A DNA stretch of 40,664 bases, taken from contig USHE01000001.1 of NCBI GenBank assembly GCA_900554385.1, forward strand, positions 1 through 40,664, given 5' to 3'. Numbering within the stretch: the first letter of the stretch is position 1; the number at the start of each line of letters is the position of its first letter. The translations under genes and the position numbers were made by a program. The notes below the pieces were generated by a model that saw only the letters and a program-made list of their open reading frames with translations, did no database searches and was not told where the DNA came from. Below are positions 1-10,700 of the stretch, piece after piece. Source of the stretch: an uncultured bacterium. GTDB taxonomy: Bacteria; Cyanobacteriota; Vampirovibrionia; Gastranaerophilales; Gastranaerophilaceae.

Positions 1-1
1 T

Positions 2-766
2 TATGGTCTCGTAAGCCTTAAGAGCGGTAAGATTTCTTCACGTAAAGGTAATGTTATTTTTGCTGAAGATCTGCATCGTGAATCAATCAATAAGACAACT
101 AGCATTATTGAAGAGAAGAACCCTGATATTCCTGATAAAGAAGAAGTTGCCAAACAGGTTCTGCCGTCAGATATGAGTTTTGATTGGTCCGGAACTTCTG
201 CTCAGGAACGTGAAGCGTCAGGGCAGACTGCTATGATTGTCGGAATGGCACTTGTGTTTGTATATCTGTTTCTTGTCGCGTTGTATGAAAGTTATACAAT
301 CCCGATTGCAGTATTGTTGATTTCGCCTATTGCGGCTTTAGGTGCGCTAATCTTCCAGATGATGATAAATCAGTCCTTTGATATTTATTCTCAAGTTGGT
401 ATGATTACTTTGATAGGTCTTGCGGCTAAGCAGTCAATTTTGATTGTAGAATTCGCCAAAGAAGAACACGAAAAACACGGATTGTCTGTAAGGGATGCTG
501 CGATAAAAGCTGCGAAACTAAGATTTAGAGCGATTATGATGACTGAACTTGCATTTATCATAGGTGTGCTTCCAATGCTTTTTGCAGCAGGTGCAGGGGC
601 TAATTCAAGAATTTCTGTAGGTTCTACCGTGTTTGGCGGTATGATTGCTGCAGCTACTCTGGGTGCTGTTTTAACGCCGGCATTCTATGTTATTGTTCAG
701 GAATTTGTAGATTTGTTCCCTAAAAAAGAAATTACGGAAGAAGATTTGGAGATTTCAGTAAAATGA
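2..766 (+). CDS. RND efflux pump inner-membrane subunit, C-terminal part (partial)
   Basis: The frame is open from base 2, so this is the C-terminal part of a gene that starts outside the window; the internal ATG at 173 is not the start. The protein is a proton-driven inner-membrane drug/lipid exporter of the AcrB/MexB (HAE1) type. Visible features are a periplasmic segment followed by the last transmembrane block. A G-L-A-A-K-Q-S-I-L-I-V-E-F-A stretch corresponds to the conserved GLSAKNAILIVEFA helix of AcrB, and it is followed by the usual amphipathic cytoplasmic loop and two more membrane helices ending in LTPAFYVIV. The stop overlaps the start of the outer-membrane factor gene (ATGA), so the two are translationally coupled parts of one tripartite pump. 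The substrate cannot be inferred. Confidence 0.9.
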   Translation, partial: YGLVSLKSGKISSRKGNVIFAEDLHRESINKTTSIIEEKNPDIPDKEEVAKQVLPSDMSFDWSGTSAQEREASGQTAMIVGMALVFVYLFLVALYESYTIPIAVLLISPIAALGALIFQMMINQSFDIYSQVGMITLIGLAAKQSILIVEFAKEEHEKHGLSVRDAAIKAAKLRFRAIMMTELAFIIGVLPMLFAAGAGANSRISVGSTVFGGMIAAATLGAVLTPAFYVIVQEFVDLFPKKEITEEDLEISVK

Positions 767-2286
767 AAAAGGTTATAAAACTACTTTTAATATGTTCGGT
801 ACTTACGCTTACGTCTAATGTATCTATTGCAAAAAATAACAAGGCGGATGTGGAAAAGAATATTGCCAAAAAGCCTGATACTATTCAGATTGTAAAACCT
901 GAAAAAGCGAAAAAGGTTAATAAAAGGCTTGAAAAAAAGAAAAATGCAGAAAATGCAAAAACAAAGCACGAAACTTCCAAAGAAGCGGAAGGAATGTATG
1001 AAACTAAATTCCCTGTGATTAACAGTAAAATTGAGTACGCTGATATGAACGGGGAAGTTACTCTCTCTGACTGCATAAAACTGGCAATTACCCATCATCC
1101 CACAATTATGTCAGCAATTAGTAATTCTGAAATTTATAAATCAAGAATAGGTCAGGCATGGTCAAATTATTTCCCAACTCTTACTGCCGGTGTTAATTAT
1201 TCCAGAAATGACATGTTTATGACAATGAACAGTGCATATATGATGTCAATGAATCAAAAATATAATATGTACTATATGCCAACTCTTTCTGCAAATATGC
1301 TATTATTTGATTTTGGTAAGACAAAAGCTATGGCAGATACGGCTAAGCGTAATTTTGAATCCTCCAGGTATGATGCCGAAACAAGTATCGAACTTGTTAT
1401 TTATAATGTAAAAGTTGCATATTACAATCTGGTATTTGCTGAAATCCAAAAAGCTGTGTATGAAGATACTGTTAAAGATTTTGAATTACAGTTAAAGCAG
1501 GCTAAGGCTCATTATCAGATAGGCAAAAAAGCAAAAATAGATGTGACAACTGCAGAGTATAACCTTGGGAATGCTAAAGTCAATTTGATTAAGGCAAAAA
1601 ACACTCTTGAACTCGCAGCTGCCCAGCTTGCCAATGCTGTCGGAATTCCTGAGCTTGAGGGTGTTGTATTGAAAGATAAATTAAATACGAAAGCTTATGA
1701 GGTTGATTTTAAAAATTTGTTGTCGACGGCAGAGGCTTCTCGTCCGGCACTGCTTTCTTCTAAAAAGAGAATGCAGGCTGCGGAAATGAATGTAAGAACT
1801 TCAAAACGTGCATTTACTCCTAATGTCAGTGCTTTCGGTTCTTATAATCAAGGCGGACGCCAGATTGATACGGATTACGGGTATCAGGTGGGTGTTCAGT
1901 TGAATTATTCAGCATTAAATCTTATGATGTTGAAAAAACAGGTGGATGAAGCTACAGCTACTTATAAAAAGGCAGTTGCCGATTATGAAATGGAAAGACA
2001 AAATGTTTATCTTGAAGTCAAAAGTGCTTATGTAAATCTGCTTAATTCTCATGACAGTATCGGTGTATCAAAGCTAGCTCTCCAACAGGCAAAAGAACGT
2101 CAGTATCAGGCATTTAGAAGATATCAGGTCGGGCTTGGCGATGCTATTGAATTTAAAGATGCGGAAAATACGTATTTGAATGCTCAACTCGATTATTACT
2201 CTAATGTGCTTAATTATAATATTAATGCGGCAGAACTGGAGCGGGTTGTGGGTGCGCCTATAAAGGAATCAAATATTGATTTGTAA
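763..2286 (+). CDS. TolC-like outer-membrane efflux protein
   Basis: Outer-membrane channel partner of the RND pump encoded immediately upstream (4-base ATGA overlap). Residues 1-23 form a Sec signal peptide (MKK then a hydrophobic core ending SIA). Residues about 24-75 are an unusual lysine-, alanine- and glutamate-rich spacer. The outer membrane efflux protein fold starts near residue 98 (L-S-D-C-I-K-L-A-I-T-H-H-P motif) and shows the typical internally repeated pattern of beta-barrel strands and long coiled helices (A-x-x-x-L-x-x-A-x-G repeats). At 507 residues it is slightly longer than TolC because of the spacer. Its presence indicates a diderm envelope. Transcription probably ends at the hairpin just downstream. 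Confidence 0.9.
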   Translation: MKKVIKLLLICSVLTLTSNVSIAKNNKADVEKNIAKKPDTIQIVKPEKAKKVNKRLEKKKNAENAKTKHETSKEAEGMYETKFPVINSKIEYADMNGEVTLSDCIKLAITHHPTIMSAISNSEIYKSRIGQAWSNYFPTLTAGVNYSRNDMFMTMNSAYMMSMNQKYNMYYMPTLSANMLLFDFGKTKAMADTAKRNFESSRYDAETSIELVIYNVKVAYYNLVFAEIQKAVYEDTVKDFELQLKQAKAHYQIGKKAKIDVTTAEYNLGNAKVNLIKAKNTLELAAAQLANAVGIPELEGVVLKDKLNTKAYEVDFKNLLSTAEASRPALLSSKKRMQAAEMNVRTSKRAFTPNVSAFGSYNQGGRQIDTDYGYQVGVQLNYSALNLMMLKKQVDEATATYKKAVADYEMERQNVYLEVKSAYVNLLNSHDSIGVSKLALQQAKERQYQAFRRYQVGLGDAIEFKDAENTYLNAQLDYYSNVLNYNINAAELERVVGAPIKESNIDL

Positions 2287-2295
2287 TAATTACAC

Positions 2296-2327
2296 AAAAA
2301 TGCAGGTTTTATAAAACCTGCATTTTT
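2296..2327. terminator. Bidirectional rho-independent terminator
   Basis: Perfect inverted repeat of 15 bases (2296-2310 with 2313-2327): a GC-containing core (tgcagg/cctgca) flanked by A and T runs. It lies between the convergent efflux gene (+) and the gene on the minus strand ending at 2329, so it can serve both. Confidence 0.8.
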
Positions 2328-2328
2328 A

Positions 2329-2808
2329 TTATAGGCAAATATTGTTTGTTTCAAGTAAAATTTCTTCGAATTTTTGTTTTGATAAAGATATATCCGTTTG
2401 TGTTTTGTTTTCTCCTGAAAAGTCTTTTATAGATATTGTCATCCCGGAATTCTTTTTTATTAATTGGATTATTTCAGAGGATTTTCCCAGATACAAGAAA
2501 GCGTGCGTTTCTTTGTATTGGTCGCAAATGTTTGCAATATCATCCGGATTGTAATTTCCAAAGGTTATATCTTCCAGTTTTTTTGAAAGTTTTGTAATCT
2601 TCTTCTTAGGCATATCCGCATTGGTTAGTATAAACATATTTATAAATTCGCATTTTGAGAAATTTTGTAAAATTCTGATATGTCTTGCTGATAAGATATC
2701 AGGTTCAAACGTGGATTCAAATTCTTCTATAATGTCTTTGTAATCAATAAATATGCATAATTTTTGCTGGTTTTTTATAAGTTCTTGAATGTATTTAAGT
2801 TTTTTCAT
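2329..2808 (-). CDS. Unknown protein, possibly a degenerate HAD / trehalose-phosphatase-like domain
   Basis: A 159-residue soluble protein with a good ribosome binding site (aaaggag, 7 bases before the ATG). I do not recognise it firmly. The spacing of three short blocks resembles a HAD phosphatase such as trehalose-6-phosphate phosphatase: F-I-D-Y-K-D at 20-25 (compare L-D-Y-D-G-T), M-F-I-L-T-N-A-D near 58 (compare I-x-S-G-R), and F-L-Y-L-G-K-S-S-E near 105 (compare Y-x-G-D-D-x-T-D-E). If homologous, the second Asp of DxD and the distal acidic residues are lost, so it would not be an active phosphatase. It is monocistronic, with a 288-base divergent intergenic region upstream shared with the ADP-ribosylglycohydrolase gene. 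Confidence 0.75.
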   Translation of the reverse strand: MKKLKYIQELIKNQQKLCIFIDYKDIIEEFESTFEPDILSARHIRILQNFSKCEFINMFILTNADMPKKKITKLSKKLEDITFGNYNPDDIANICDQYKETHAFLYLGKSSEIIQLIKKNSGMTISIKDFSGENKTQTDISLSKQKFEEILLETNNICL

Positions 2809-3096
2809 GGTTTAACTCCTTTCAAATACAAGTGCGACAATGTATAGCATACAAAATATGCCGTAATATATTTGTTATACGCGAGGAAATTCAGTTTCCC
2901 CGCACTTTAAATGAATTTTCTATACCCGAAAAACAAAACCATATTATTACTATTATAACATATTTTTTTTAAATATCAAATTGTTGTACAACTAAATTAA
3001 ATTTTTATGCTAAGATTTATTAATATTTTAGAAATAAAAGACAATTAAAATTTTTAGGTCTTTTTATAAGTTTGCAAGCAGTAATCAGGAGAAAAT
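2809..3096. promoter_or_regulatory. Divergent regulatory region with palindromes and a structured leader
   Basis: No gene is present. On the plus strand, an extended -10 (TGC followed by TAAGAT, 3008-3016) lies upstream of the ADP-ribosylglycohydrolase gene, with a perfect 10-base palindrome GTTGTACAAC (2983-2992) at the -35 position. On the minus strand, the leader of the 2329-2808 gene holds a hairpin (2881-2903, 9-base stem with one G-U pair on the minus strand). An outer repeat (2830-2836 with 2901-2907) competes for part of the same bases. Confidence 0.45.
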
Positions 3097-4182
3097 ATGT
3101 CAATTGGTTTTGATTCAGGGTGTAATAATATAAATTTTCAAGGCCGCTATAATTTAAGTAATTACAAAGGTTGCTTAAAAGGCGGAGCAATCGGTGATGC
3201 TCTCGGATGGCCGATAGAATTTCACAGGCTGGCTGATATAAAACGCAAATATGGTCCGAACGGAATTGATGATTTGGTTTTAAACAGCAAAGGCAAAGCT
3301 GAGATTACTGATGATACCCAGATGACAATGTTTACGGCTGACGGACTTATAAAATCAGCACTTAAAAAACTTAATTTGTCTGAAATGCCGGATATGGAAG
3401 ATGTATTCAAATCTTATAAACTCTGGTTAAATACTCAATTTGGCAAAGCTCCAACAAAGAATGAGGGGTGGATTAGCGGGTTGCGGAGTTTATATGCAAC
3501 AAGAGCGCCGGGAAATACGTGTATTTCTGCTATTCGGAGTAATAATCCGGGCAGTATCGCAAAAGCAATAAATAACAGTGCCGGCTGCGGAGGTGTTATG
3601 AGGGTTGCTCCGGCAGGTTTAATGTACAAAGATAATCCTAAATTAGCTTTTAAAGTTGGAGCAGAATGTGCAGCATTAACTCATAGTCATCCGCGCGGAT
3701 ATCTTCCTGCAGGAGTTTTAAGTGAAATGATTGCACACATTGTGAGTGGAAAAAATATTGAAGGTGCTGTTTCTGATACTATGAAAACTCTTAAAACATA
3801 CAGCGGGCATGAGCCTGTTTCTATGTTAATGGAGAAGGCTCAAAGACTTGCAAAATCAAATACAAATCCGTCAGATGCTATAAACGAACTCGGTGAAGGC
3901 TGGGTGGGCGATGAAGCAATTGCAATTGCTTCATATTGTGCGTTGAAAGAACCGAAAGATTTTGTCAAAGCTGTTAAAATGGCGGTAAATCATAACGGAG
4001 ATAGCGATAGTACCGGTGCAATTCTCGGGAATATTCTCGGAGCAGAACTCGGGGTTGAAAAAATTCCGTCCAAATGGGTTAAAAATGTTGAATTGAGTGA
4101 TGAACTTGGACAGCTTGCAAAAGACTTGTTTGTTAAACCGCAAGATATTGAAAATTCAGTAACAAGGTATCCGATAGATTAA
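3097..4182 (+). CDS. ADP-ribosylglycohydrolase (DraG / ARH family)
   Basis: Predicted to remove ADP-ribose from modified proteins (or nucleic acid) in an Mg/Mn-dependent reaction. The family hallmarks are intact: K-G-G-A-I-G-D-A-L-G near residue 28, the metal-binding T-D-D-T at 71-74 followed by QMT, N-S-A-G-C-G-G-V-M-R in the middle, and the distal G-D-S-D-S-T-G at 301-307 with Asp302 and Asp304 as metal ligands. Its 361 residues suit a single-domain ARH protein. The N-terminus has about 20 extra residues containing N-I-N-F-Q-G, a motif shared with unknown proteins elsewhere in the window. It converges on, and its stop overlaps, the operon encoding a giant ADP-ribosyltransferase protein, so an antidote or reversal role is plausible (inference). 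The ribosome binding site is caggag. Confidence 0.9.
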   Translation: MSIGFDSGCNNINFQGRYNLSNYKGCLKGGAIGDALGWPIEFHRLADIKRKYGPNGIDDLVLNSKGKAEITDDTQMTMFTADGLIKSALKKLNLSEMPDMEDVFKSYKLWLNTQFGKAPTKNEGWISGLRSLYATRAPGNTCISAIRSNNPGSIAKAINNSAGCGGVMRVAPAGLMYKDNPKLAFKVGAECAALTHSHPRGYLPAGVLSEMIAHIVSGKNIEGAVSDTMKTLKTYSGHEPVSMLMEKAQRLAKSNTNPSDAINELGEGWVGDEAIAIASYCALKEPKDFVKAVKMAVNHNGDSDSTGAILGNILGAELGVEKIPSKWVKNVELSDELGQLAKDLFVKPQDIENSVTRYPID

Positions 4183-4496
4183 TCTTTTTTCTCCGGATTA
4201 TCTTTGATGACTTTATATCTTCCTTCGGCTTTAAGTTTACTTAAATATTCATTTTCTTCTTTTAATGTCATTGTTTTCATTTTTTCAATATCTTCCGGAA
4301 AAAATTCTATTTTTTGATATTTGAATTCTAAATTGTTGCAGTCACTTGGGTATGGCTGTTTTGTATTTTTTACGGAATCTTTCGCAGTCGAACGTTCAAA
4401 GGTGTCCGGCTGCTGTTCTTTTAATTTATTCCATTTTGCTTTTTTAATTTTTTTAGGTAATTGTATATTGTTTATAGATGTAATTTTTTTTATCAT
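4179..4496 (-). CDS. Small acidic/lysine-rich protein, paralogue of its upstream neighbour
   Basis: A 105-residue soluble protein, third gene of the minus-strand operon headed by the giant ADP-ribosyltransferase protein. Its C-terminal ~55 residues are nearly the same as those of the adjacent 71-residue protein: S-D-C-N-N-L-E-F-K-Y-Q, then I-E-F-F-P-E-D-I-E-K-M-K, then M-T-L-K-E-E-N-E-Y-L-S-K-L. The N-terminal ~50 residues are basic and unique. Start chosen at the ATG after aaaggatgg, 11 bases from the preceding stop. Its stop overlaps the stop of the convergent glycohydrolase gene within a TTAA. No known family is recognised. Position directly after a toxin-like gene makes an immunity or chaperone role a reasonable guess, not more. 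Confidence 0.75.
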   Translation of the reverse strand: MIKKITSINNIQLPKKIKKAKWNKLKEQQPDTFERSTAKDSVKNTKQPYPSDCNNLEFKYQKIEFFPEDIEKMKTMTLKEENEYLSKLKAEGRYKVIKDNPEKKD

Positions 4497-4507
4497 AAGC
4501 CCATCCT

Positions 4508-4723
4508 TTAGTTATCTTCGTTTTCATCATCATAAACTACAACGTAACGCCCTTCGGCTTTAAGTTTACTTAGATATTCGTTTTCTTCTTTTAAAGTCAT
4601 GTGCTTCATTTTTTCTACGTCATCCGGAAAAAATTCTATCCTTTGATATTTAAATTCCAGATTGTCGCAATCGCTTGGATATTCTTGTGCTTTTTCTTCA
4701 TTATTATTTTCGTTATCAGTCAT
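4508..4723 (-). CDS. Small acidic protein, tandem paralogue (candidate immunity/partner protein)
   Basis: A 71-residue acidic protein starting 12 bases after the stop of the giant ADP-ribosyltransferase gene, with ribosome binding site aaaggat. Almost the whole protein matches the C-terminal part of the next gene (S-D-C-D-N-L-E-F-K-Y-Q, F-F-P-D-D-V-E-K-M-K, M-T-L-K-E-E-N-E-Y-L), so the pair arose by tandem duplication. The tail is rich in Asp, Glu and Asn. There is no signal peptide or membrane segment. Function unknown; close coupling to the large gene suggests a partner that binds or neutralises it, but this is inferred from order only. Confidence 0.75.
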   Translation of the reverse strand: MTDNENNNEEKAQEYPSDCDNLEFKYQRIEFFPDDVEKMKHMTLKEENEYLSKLKAEGRYVVVYDDENEDN

Positions 4724-4735
4724 TTTTTATCCTTT

Positions 4736-7700
4736 CTAGTTAGATACAGAACCTTTCAATACCCAGTGTCCATTTTTAAAGTCTATATCAATAATATTAA
4801 TATTGGAATCTTTCTGTAGTAAAAATTCACATTCGCCCTGGTTGTGTCCTTTTACGTTTACACCCTCAAGGAATACTCCCTTAGCTCCTTTTGGGACATT
4901 AAGTTCCCAGTGAATTGAACCTGACCAGACATTAGGGTCAAATGATGTTGACATAAAGCGTTCCTGTGTTGCAGTGAGGTTACCTTTTTTAACCATATTT
5001 TTAACTTTTTCGATTAGAGTATCATCGCCGGTTTGATTGAAGTGGGCAACCGCTTGTGCCATAGCTTTATCCAAAGTTTGTCCGTTAGGGAGTTTTACGG
5101 ATGCAAGCACTTCCGGCCCTTCTTTACGATATACTTTAATTGGTTCTTTTATAACCTGAGTATTAAGGTATGCCTGAACATTATCTATTTCTTGCTTGAT
5201 TTTTGGATTAAGCGGTGTATTGTGTTTCTTTAAATTTGTTAATCCGTTATTTATATCCATATAACCGCTGCCTTTGTAAAAAGCTAAGCTTCCAATCTGG
5301 TTGGCTGTAATCGGTTTTGTCTGTGCAATATTAAATACCGCATCCCAGTGAGCAGGTGTTAAATTGTTGAGACCAAATATCTGGCTGTTTTCAATGTTTC
5401 TGTATAACTGTATAAGAGCGTTCATATCTTTTTGCCATAGACCGATATACTTACCTCCATCCATATTAATCATTTTTGTTATTTTTTGAATATCTAGAGG
5501 GGTGAGAGGTTTTTCTATTTTGCTTATTATACTAGAACCGTAAGAACCGTAAGCGTTATGGTATTGCTGTTTGGTTGCATCGTCAAGTTTTTTCGTGTAA
5601 TTACCATAAGAATCTTGAACAAAGTTGTTCTTAACCAGCAGATTATTAACCTGAACTGCGCTTAATTGCTGTACTTTAGGGGTAGGGTTAAGAGCTTTTA
5701 GGTATTTTTCTTTTGCATCTATCTTATTAAGTAAATTTTCTTTTATCTTTTTATTTGTAGTGAATTGGAGAGCTTGTTTTATGTCGATTAAGTCTTCAGT
5801 TTGTTTGGTAAATGTAATCATTTTTTCAATGGTTGAATGCTTAATATCTGTCATATAATCAAGCATGGACTTATTGCCTTGAGGGGTTGCTTTAATTTCC
5901 TCAAGCATACTTTTTAGGAATTTCTTTCTCTTAAGCAATGCCTCTTTATACTGGGTAAGTCCCATATCGTCTAAGAGTTGTGTGATTGCAGAATCTTTCA
6001 GACTGACAGCTTTGTTCAATGATTTTATCATATCTTCACGTGTCATGTGACTGAAAATCTCTGCAGATTTTGCGTTAATATACGGGTCTAAGAGGGTTGT
6101 TATTTCTGTTGGAATTGACGTATAAGGTTTGTTTGCACCCTGAGCGCGGTAATCAAAAGTTCCGCCTGCGTCAAGTCGGATAATTTTACCGTCAGGTGTT
6201 TTTAGCATATTATCATTGGCTAAGCCGACAACATCCCAGTTCGCAAGCAATACGTCCATACCAAAGCCTTCGTTGGCTTTTGCTGTTGCCTGTGTAACTT
6301 TTGATAATTCCGGTATATATTTACTTAATGTTCCGTTTGTTCCGTCTGCTGCCTTAAAACTGTTCATCTCTGGAACATTAAGTCCTGCCATTTCATATAA
6401 TTTTGTTGCAAGAAGTTCTGTTTTACCCTGTGCGCCTCCGAATTTTGCATAGAAAAGTTCGCCGGTTTCTTTGTTAATTACGTAATAACCTTTATTAGAA
6501 CCGCCTTGAGTGCCGTTTAATATTTCAAACTGGACTTGTTTTCCGTTAATTGTGAATGTTTCTGTTGTGATTGATGTGGCTTTTTTACGTAATTCATCTA
6601 TTTTTTTAGATATAACAGGATCAGAGTTTTTAGCTGTCGGAATATCTTTGACAATAGTTACATCTTTGTGGGCTTCTATTACAAGTTCGCCGTGCTTTTT
6701 GCTTATAATAATATGGTGGCTGGCTATTCCGTCTTCATGTTTACCTATTTGGTATTTAACGTCTGGATAGTGCGTTTTCGGGTTCGTACAGCCTATCGCA
6801 AAGCTTTCCCCTTCTTTTAGGTTATTTATTAAATCTTTTAGCTTTGGATCGTTCATGTCTATAGTAACATTACCCAGTTTTAATTGGTCTACCTTTGACA
6901 AATCAAGAATATAAGGTTTGTATGTTCCGATAGCACCTACTGGTAATTCGTGTCCGAGTAGTTCGGCTGTAATGACATTATCAATATTATTTAATTTTTC
7001 GTTAATTTTTTGGTTATATTCAGCCTGTGAAAGCTTTTTCCCTGGTTCAAGAATTGTTAAGTGGAAGTCGTCGCTTACGCTTTCAAGGTCTGCTTTTGCC
7101 ATAACTTTTGCTAGTGGCAGGTTATCGCCAAACATTTTTACTACATCATCGGCGGACATATTGCCTTTGTTAAATTCTTTAAACCAGTGGTGATTTTCTA
7201 TCAGGTTTAGGATTTTTTCTTTTGTTGATTGAGGGTAATCAAATCTTTCCAGAATTTTTTCTGCGTATTTTTTACTCAATACACTGTGTCCGGTATCTGA
7301 GACACCGCTTCCTTTAAACTGTTTACCCATATCGTGGAGTAATATACTCATTTTAAGGATTTCTTTCGATTCCTGGGCTAAATTCGCTTCATCCGCATAT
7401 TTTAGTGCTTTTTGAAGGTTTTGTAATGTGTGAGAATCAAGGCTGTATGAGTGAACTCCGTTTTGAGGTTTACCAATCATGAACGTAAATTCCGGAACAT
7501 CTTTTATAAATTTTTGAAGTTCTGAATTCATTATTGCATCCGGTAGTTGAATTTCGTTTTGTTTTGCGTATTTGTTTAAAATATCAAGGACATTTTTATG
7601 TGCCTCCGTTTTCGCTTTTGCTGAAAGGTTAGGTATATCAACGAGTTCAAACTTACTGCCTTCCTGCTGGAATTTGATATTCAAATCAGCCATAACAGCA

Positions 7701-10700
7701 TTTCGTTCATTTTCAGGTAAGCTGTCCAGTTGTTTTTTAAGGTCTTTCATGAAATTATCATGTGAATATTTCAGCGGAATGCCTTGTTTTCCGTATTTCT
7801 TAAGATTGAGGTTTTGTAAATTGCTATCAAATGCCGTATCTGTAATAAGTTTTGATTTCGGCTTTTGCGGTGTTATTGTGGGAGTTCCTTCTAATTCTAC
7901 GTTTTTGTTCGCAAAAGTGCTGTATAAATCTTCTGTTTGTCCGAATTTAGCATTATACATGTCGTATTCGTATTTTAACTCATTTAGTTTGTCAGGAGAT
8001 GTACATTCCTCAATTTGTTTTTTCAAATTTGCTGAGTAGACATCAGGTTCAGGAATTTTTGCACCTGCAGGATATTCTGAGAGTGAAATATATCTTTCGG
8101 TAATGACATTATTATTTTTGTCCAGAATTTGTTCTTTTCCTGTTTCAAAATTCTTTTCAACCTGCACATCATTTTTTAATTCTGAGGTTGATTTTATTTG
8201 ATTTTTTTTGTTTTTTACCGTAGATTTTGACGGGGTGGTGCTGTTTCCGGAATTATATTCATATACTGTAGTATCACCTGATTTGTTTTTGATTAAAATA
8301 GGTCTGTCATTTGTATCAAGTGTAATTTTTGTACCGTCTGTTGCGTGTAAAGTTTTTTGTCCTTGTTTATTTGTTTCGGTTTTTATAACCTCAAAATCCA
8401 GCGAATTACTATCTTCAAAGAACGTTATTTTTGAAGGTTTTCCCGGTGTTGGGGGTTCCGGTTTATTGGTACCGTTCGGTGAAGGTGTTGGGGTATCGTT
8501 AGGTTTTGGCGCAGGGGCAGGAATGTCTGCCTCTACTGTTGGTTTATGTGTTTTAATATGAGATAATCTTGAGATTAACAGACCGCTTGCAAAGTCAATA
8601 AATGCATCTGTTTCTCCGTAATTGTCACCGGCAACTTTTGTTACCCCGTAGGAACCTGCCATATTCAAAATTTCTTCAGCAATTTCATTTGCAAGGGCTT
8701 TATTTGTAATGCCAAATGACTGCATAAGTTTAGGCGCAAGTATGCTTGAAGAAACACCGACTCCGGCAAATGACATATTCATCAATGTTTTTCTCATTGT
8801 TTCTTCAACGCTTTTTTTGTCACTAAGGTTTACTGCTGCTGTTGCGATACCTGTATTTATAATTTGAGTTGCAATTTGGGCTTTTTTATTGGTATTTTGG
8901 AGTTTTGTTACGGTTGCTGCTGCTTTATATGCCTTGTTTGCCATATTCGCAATTTTTATACCTTTTGCGCCCCATTTAGCTGCGCTTACTGCAAGTCTTG
9001 CGGCTGCAAGCTGTCCTAAGCCCGGAACAAATTGCAGTGCGACTGTACCGGCAATTTCAAACGCTGCTGTTGTGATTGTATCTGTTAATTGCTGGTTTTC
9101 ATTGAATTTTATAACATCTTTTACTATATCATTTGTTCCATAAGCACTCTTGGTAAGGAGATCCACATCTTTTGTCATTTGGTCAAGAGTTTTTCCGTTC
9201 GCAATTTTATGGTATTCTCGCTGATATGTTTGTTTAGATTCTCTAATGAATGTGTCAAGCACAAATTTTTTATCACTGTCAGATGTGCTTTCAAGACCTT
9301 TGTTCTGTGCATAAGCGGAAATTAGTTCATCAATCTCTGCGTCTTGATAGCCGAAAGCTTTTTTAAGTTCACTTTTCATTTCTGAATAATTCATATTCTG
9401 AGTTTTCTTTTCAAGTCCTGAGAATACTTTATATGAACTGTCAAATGCAGTTGCTGCTTCAAGATTTTCTCGTGCGGTTTGTCTTGCTTGAACTTTTTTA
9501 GGGTCAAATTCTATGCCGAAGATTTCTTTGTATAATTTTTTAAATACTGCTTCATCTTTTTTCTCGGCGGCTTCTGCAAGTTTTTTCACGTCTGCTGCGT
9601 GAGTTCCGAGTTTTTTGTCCATATCATCAATGGTTGTGCAGCCGAAAAGTCCGCAGACCCAATCTCCTGTCTTTGCAGCCCAGCCTTCGGCTTCTCTGGC
9701 ATCTTTGTATGTTTTTTGTGCTTTCTTGTTATTGTCTACAAGTCCGCTGTCTTTTTCATTAACAAAGGTATTCATTGCTTCTGCTGTTGAAACCTCAGGT
9801 GAGTCTTTGCTGACTTTTGTACTTACGGTTGACCCTCGCAAAAAGTCAAGGGCTTTTTCCATTCCTGATGGATTAATACTCCCGAAAGAACTAAATTCTT
9901 CTTTCATGCTTTTGAGAAATTCTGTTCTTGCATGGTTTATATCGCTTTCTTTAACTCCGGCTTTTTTGGCTGCAATAGTCATTTTATCCAGAATGAAATT
10001 TAATGCTTTTTGTCTAGATGCAGGTGAAGAACCTACTTCACTGCAAATTGTGTCTATTAAAGAAGAATCTCCGCTATTTTTCTCTACAACTTTTTCATAA
10101 TTATCCAGTACTTGAATAATATTTTCTTCAGTAATTCGGTTTAACTGGCTTTGGAAAGCTTGTTTCCCTACTGCTGCCGCATTATCATCACATGCTTTAT
10201 AGAGATTTTCGGCAATATCTTTTGCTTCTTTGTTTATTCTTATCTTTTTATTTATTTCTTTAATTTCTTTTTGTCTGTTTGTAATTCTATTGTACGTTTC
10301 ATCAGAAACTCCGGCAATAACTTTTTTGCCTTGAAGTTCTCCGTTTTTTACGTTCGGGTTATGCTTTTTGAGTTCTTCAACGCGAAGCTGCATTTCTCGA
10401 TCTGAAGGGTTTTCGTTGCCTTCTTGTTTGAAAAGTTGTTTTGCCAGTGCTTCAAATGTTTTTTGTCCTGCTGTAAAGGTTATGGTTTTTCTATTTGCAG
10501 CTTCATCACGAAGTCGTTTATCTTCTTCTTCTTTTTGCTCACGTTCAATCGCATCTTTTGTGTAATCTGCAATAGTTTCTTCTTTACTTTTTCTTCCTCG
10601 CAAAGCCATATCGTCGGCTTCTAATTCTCCGGGAATTTTAATTTCTTCACCGACAATAAAATATTTTGAATTTCCTTTTGTCTTAATTTTTTCTTCATTA

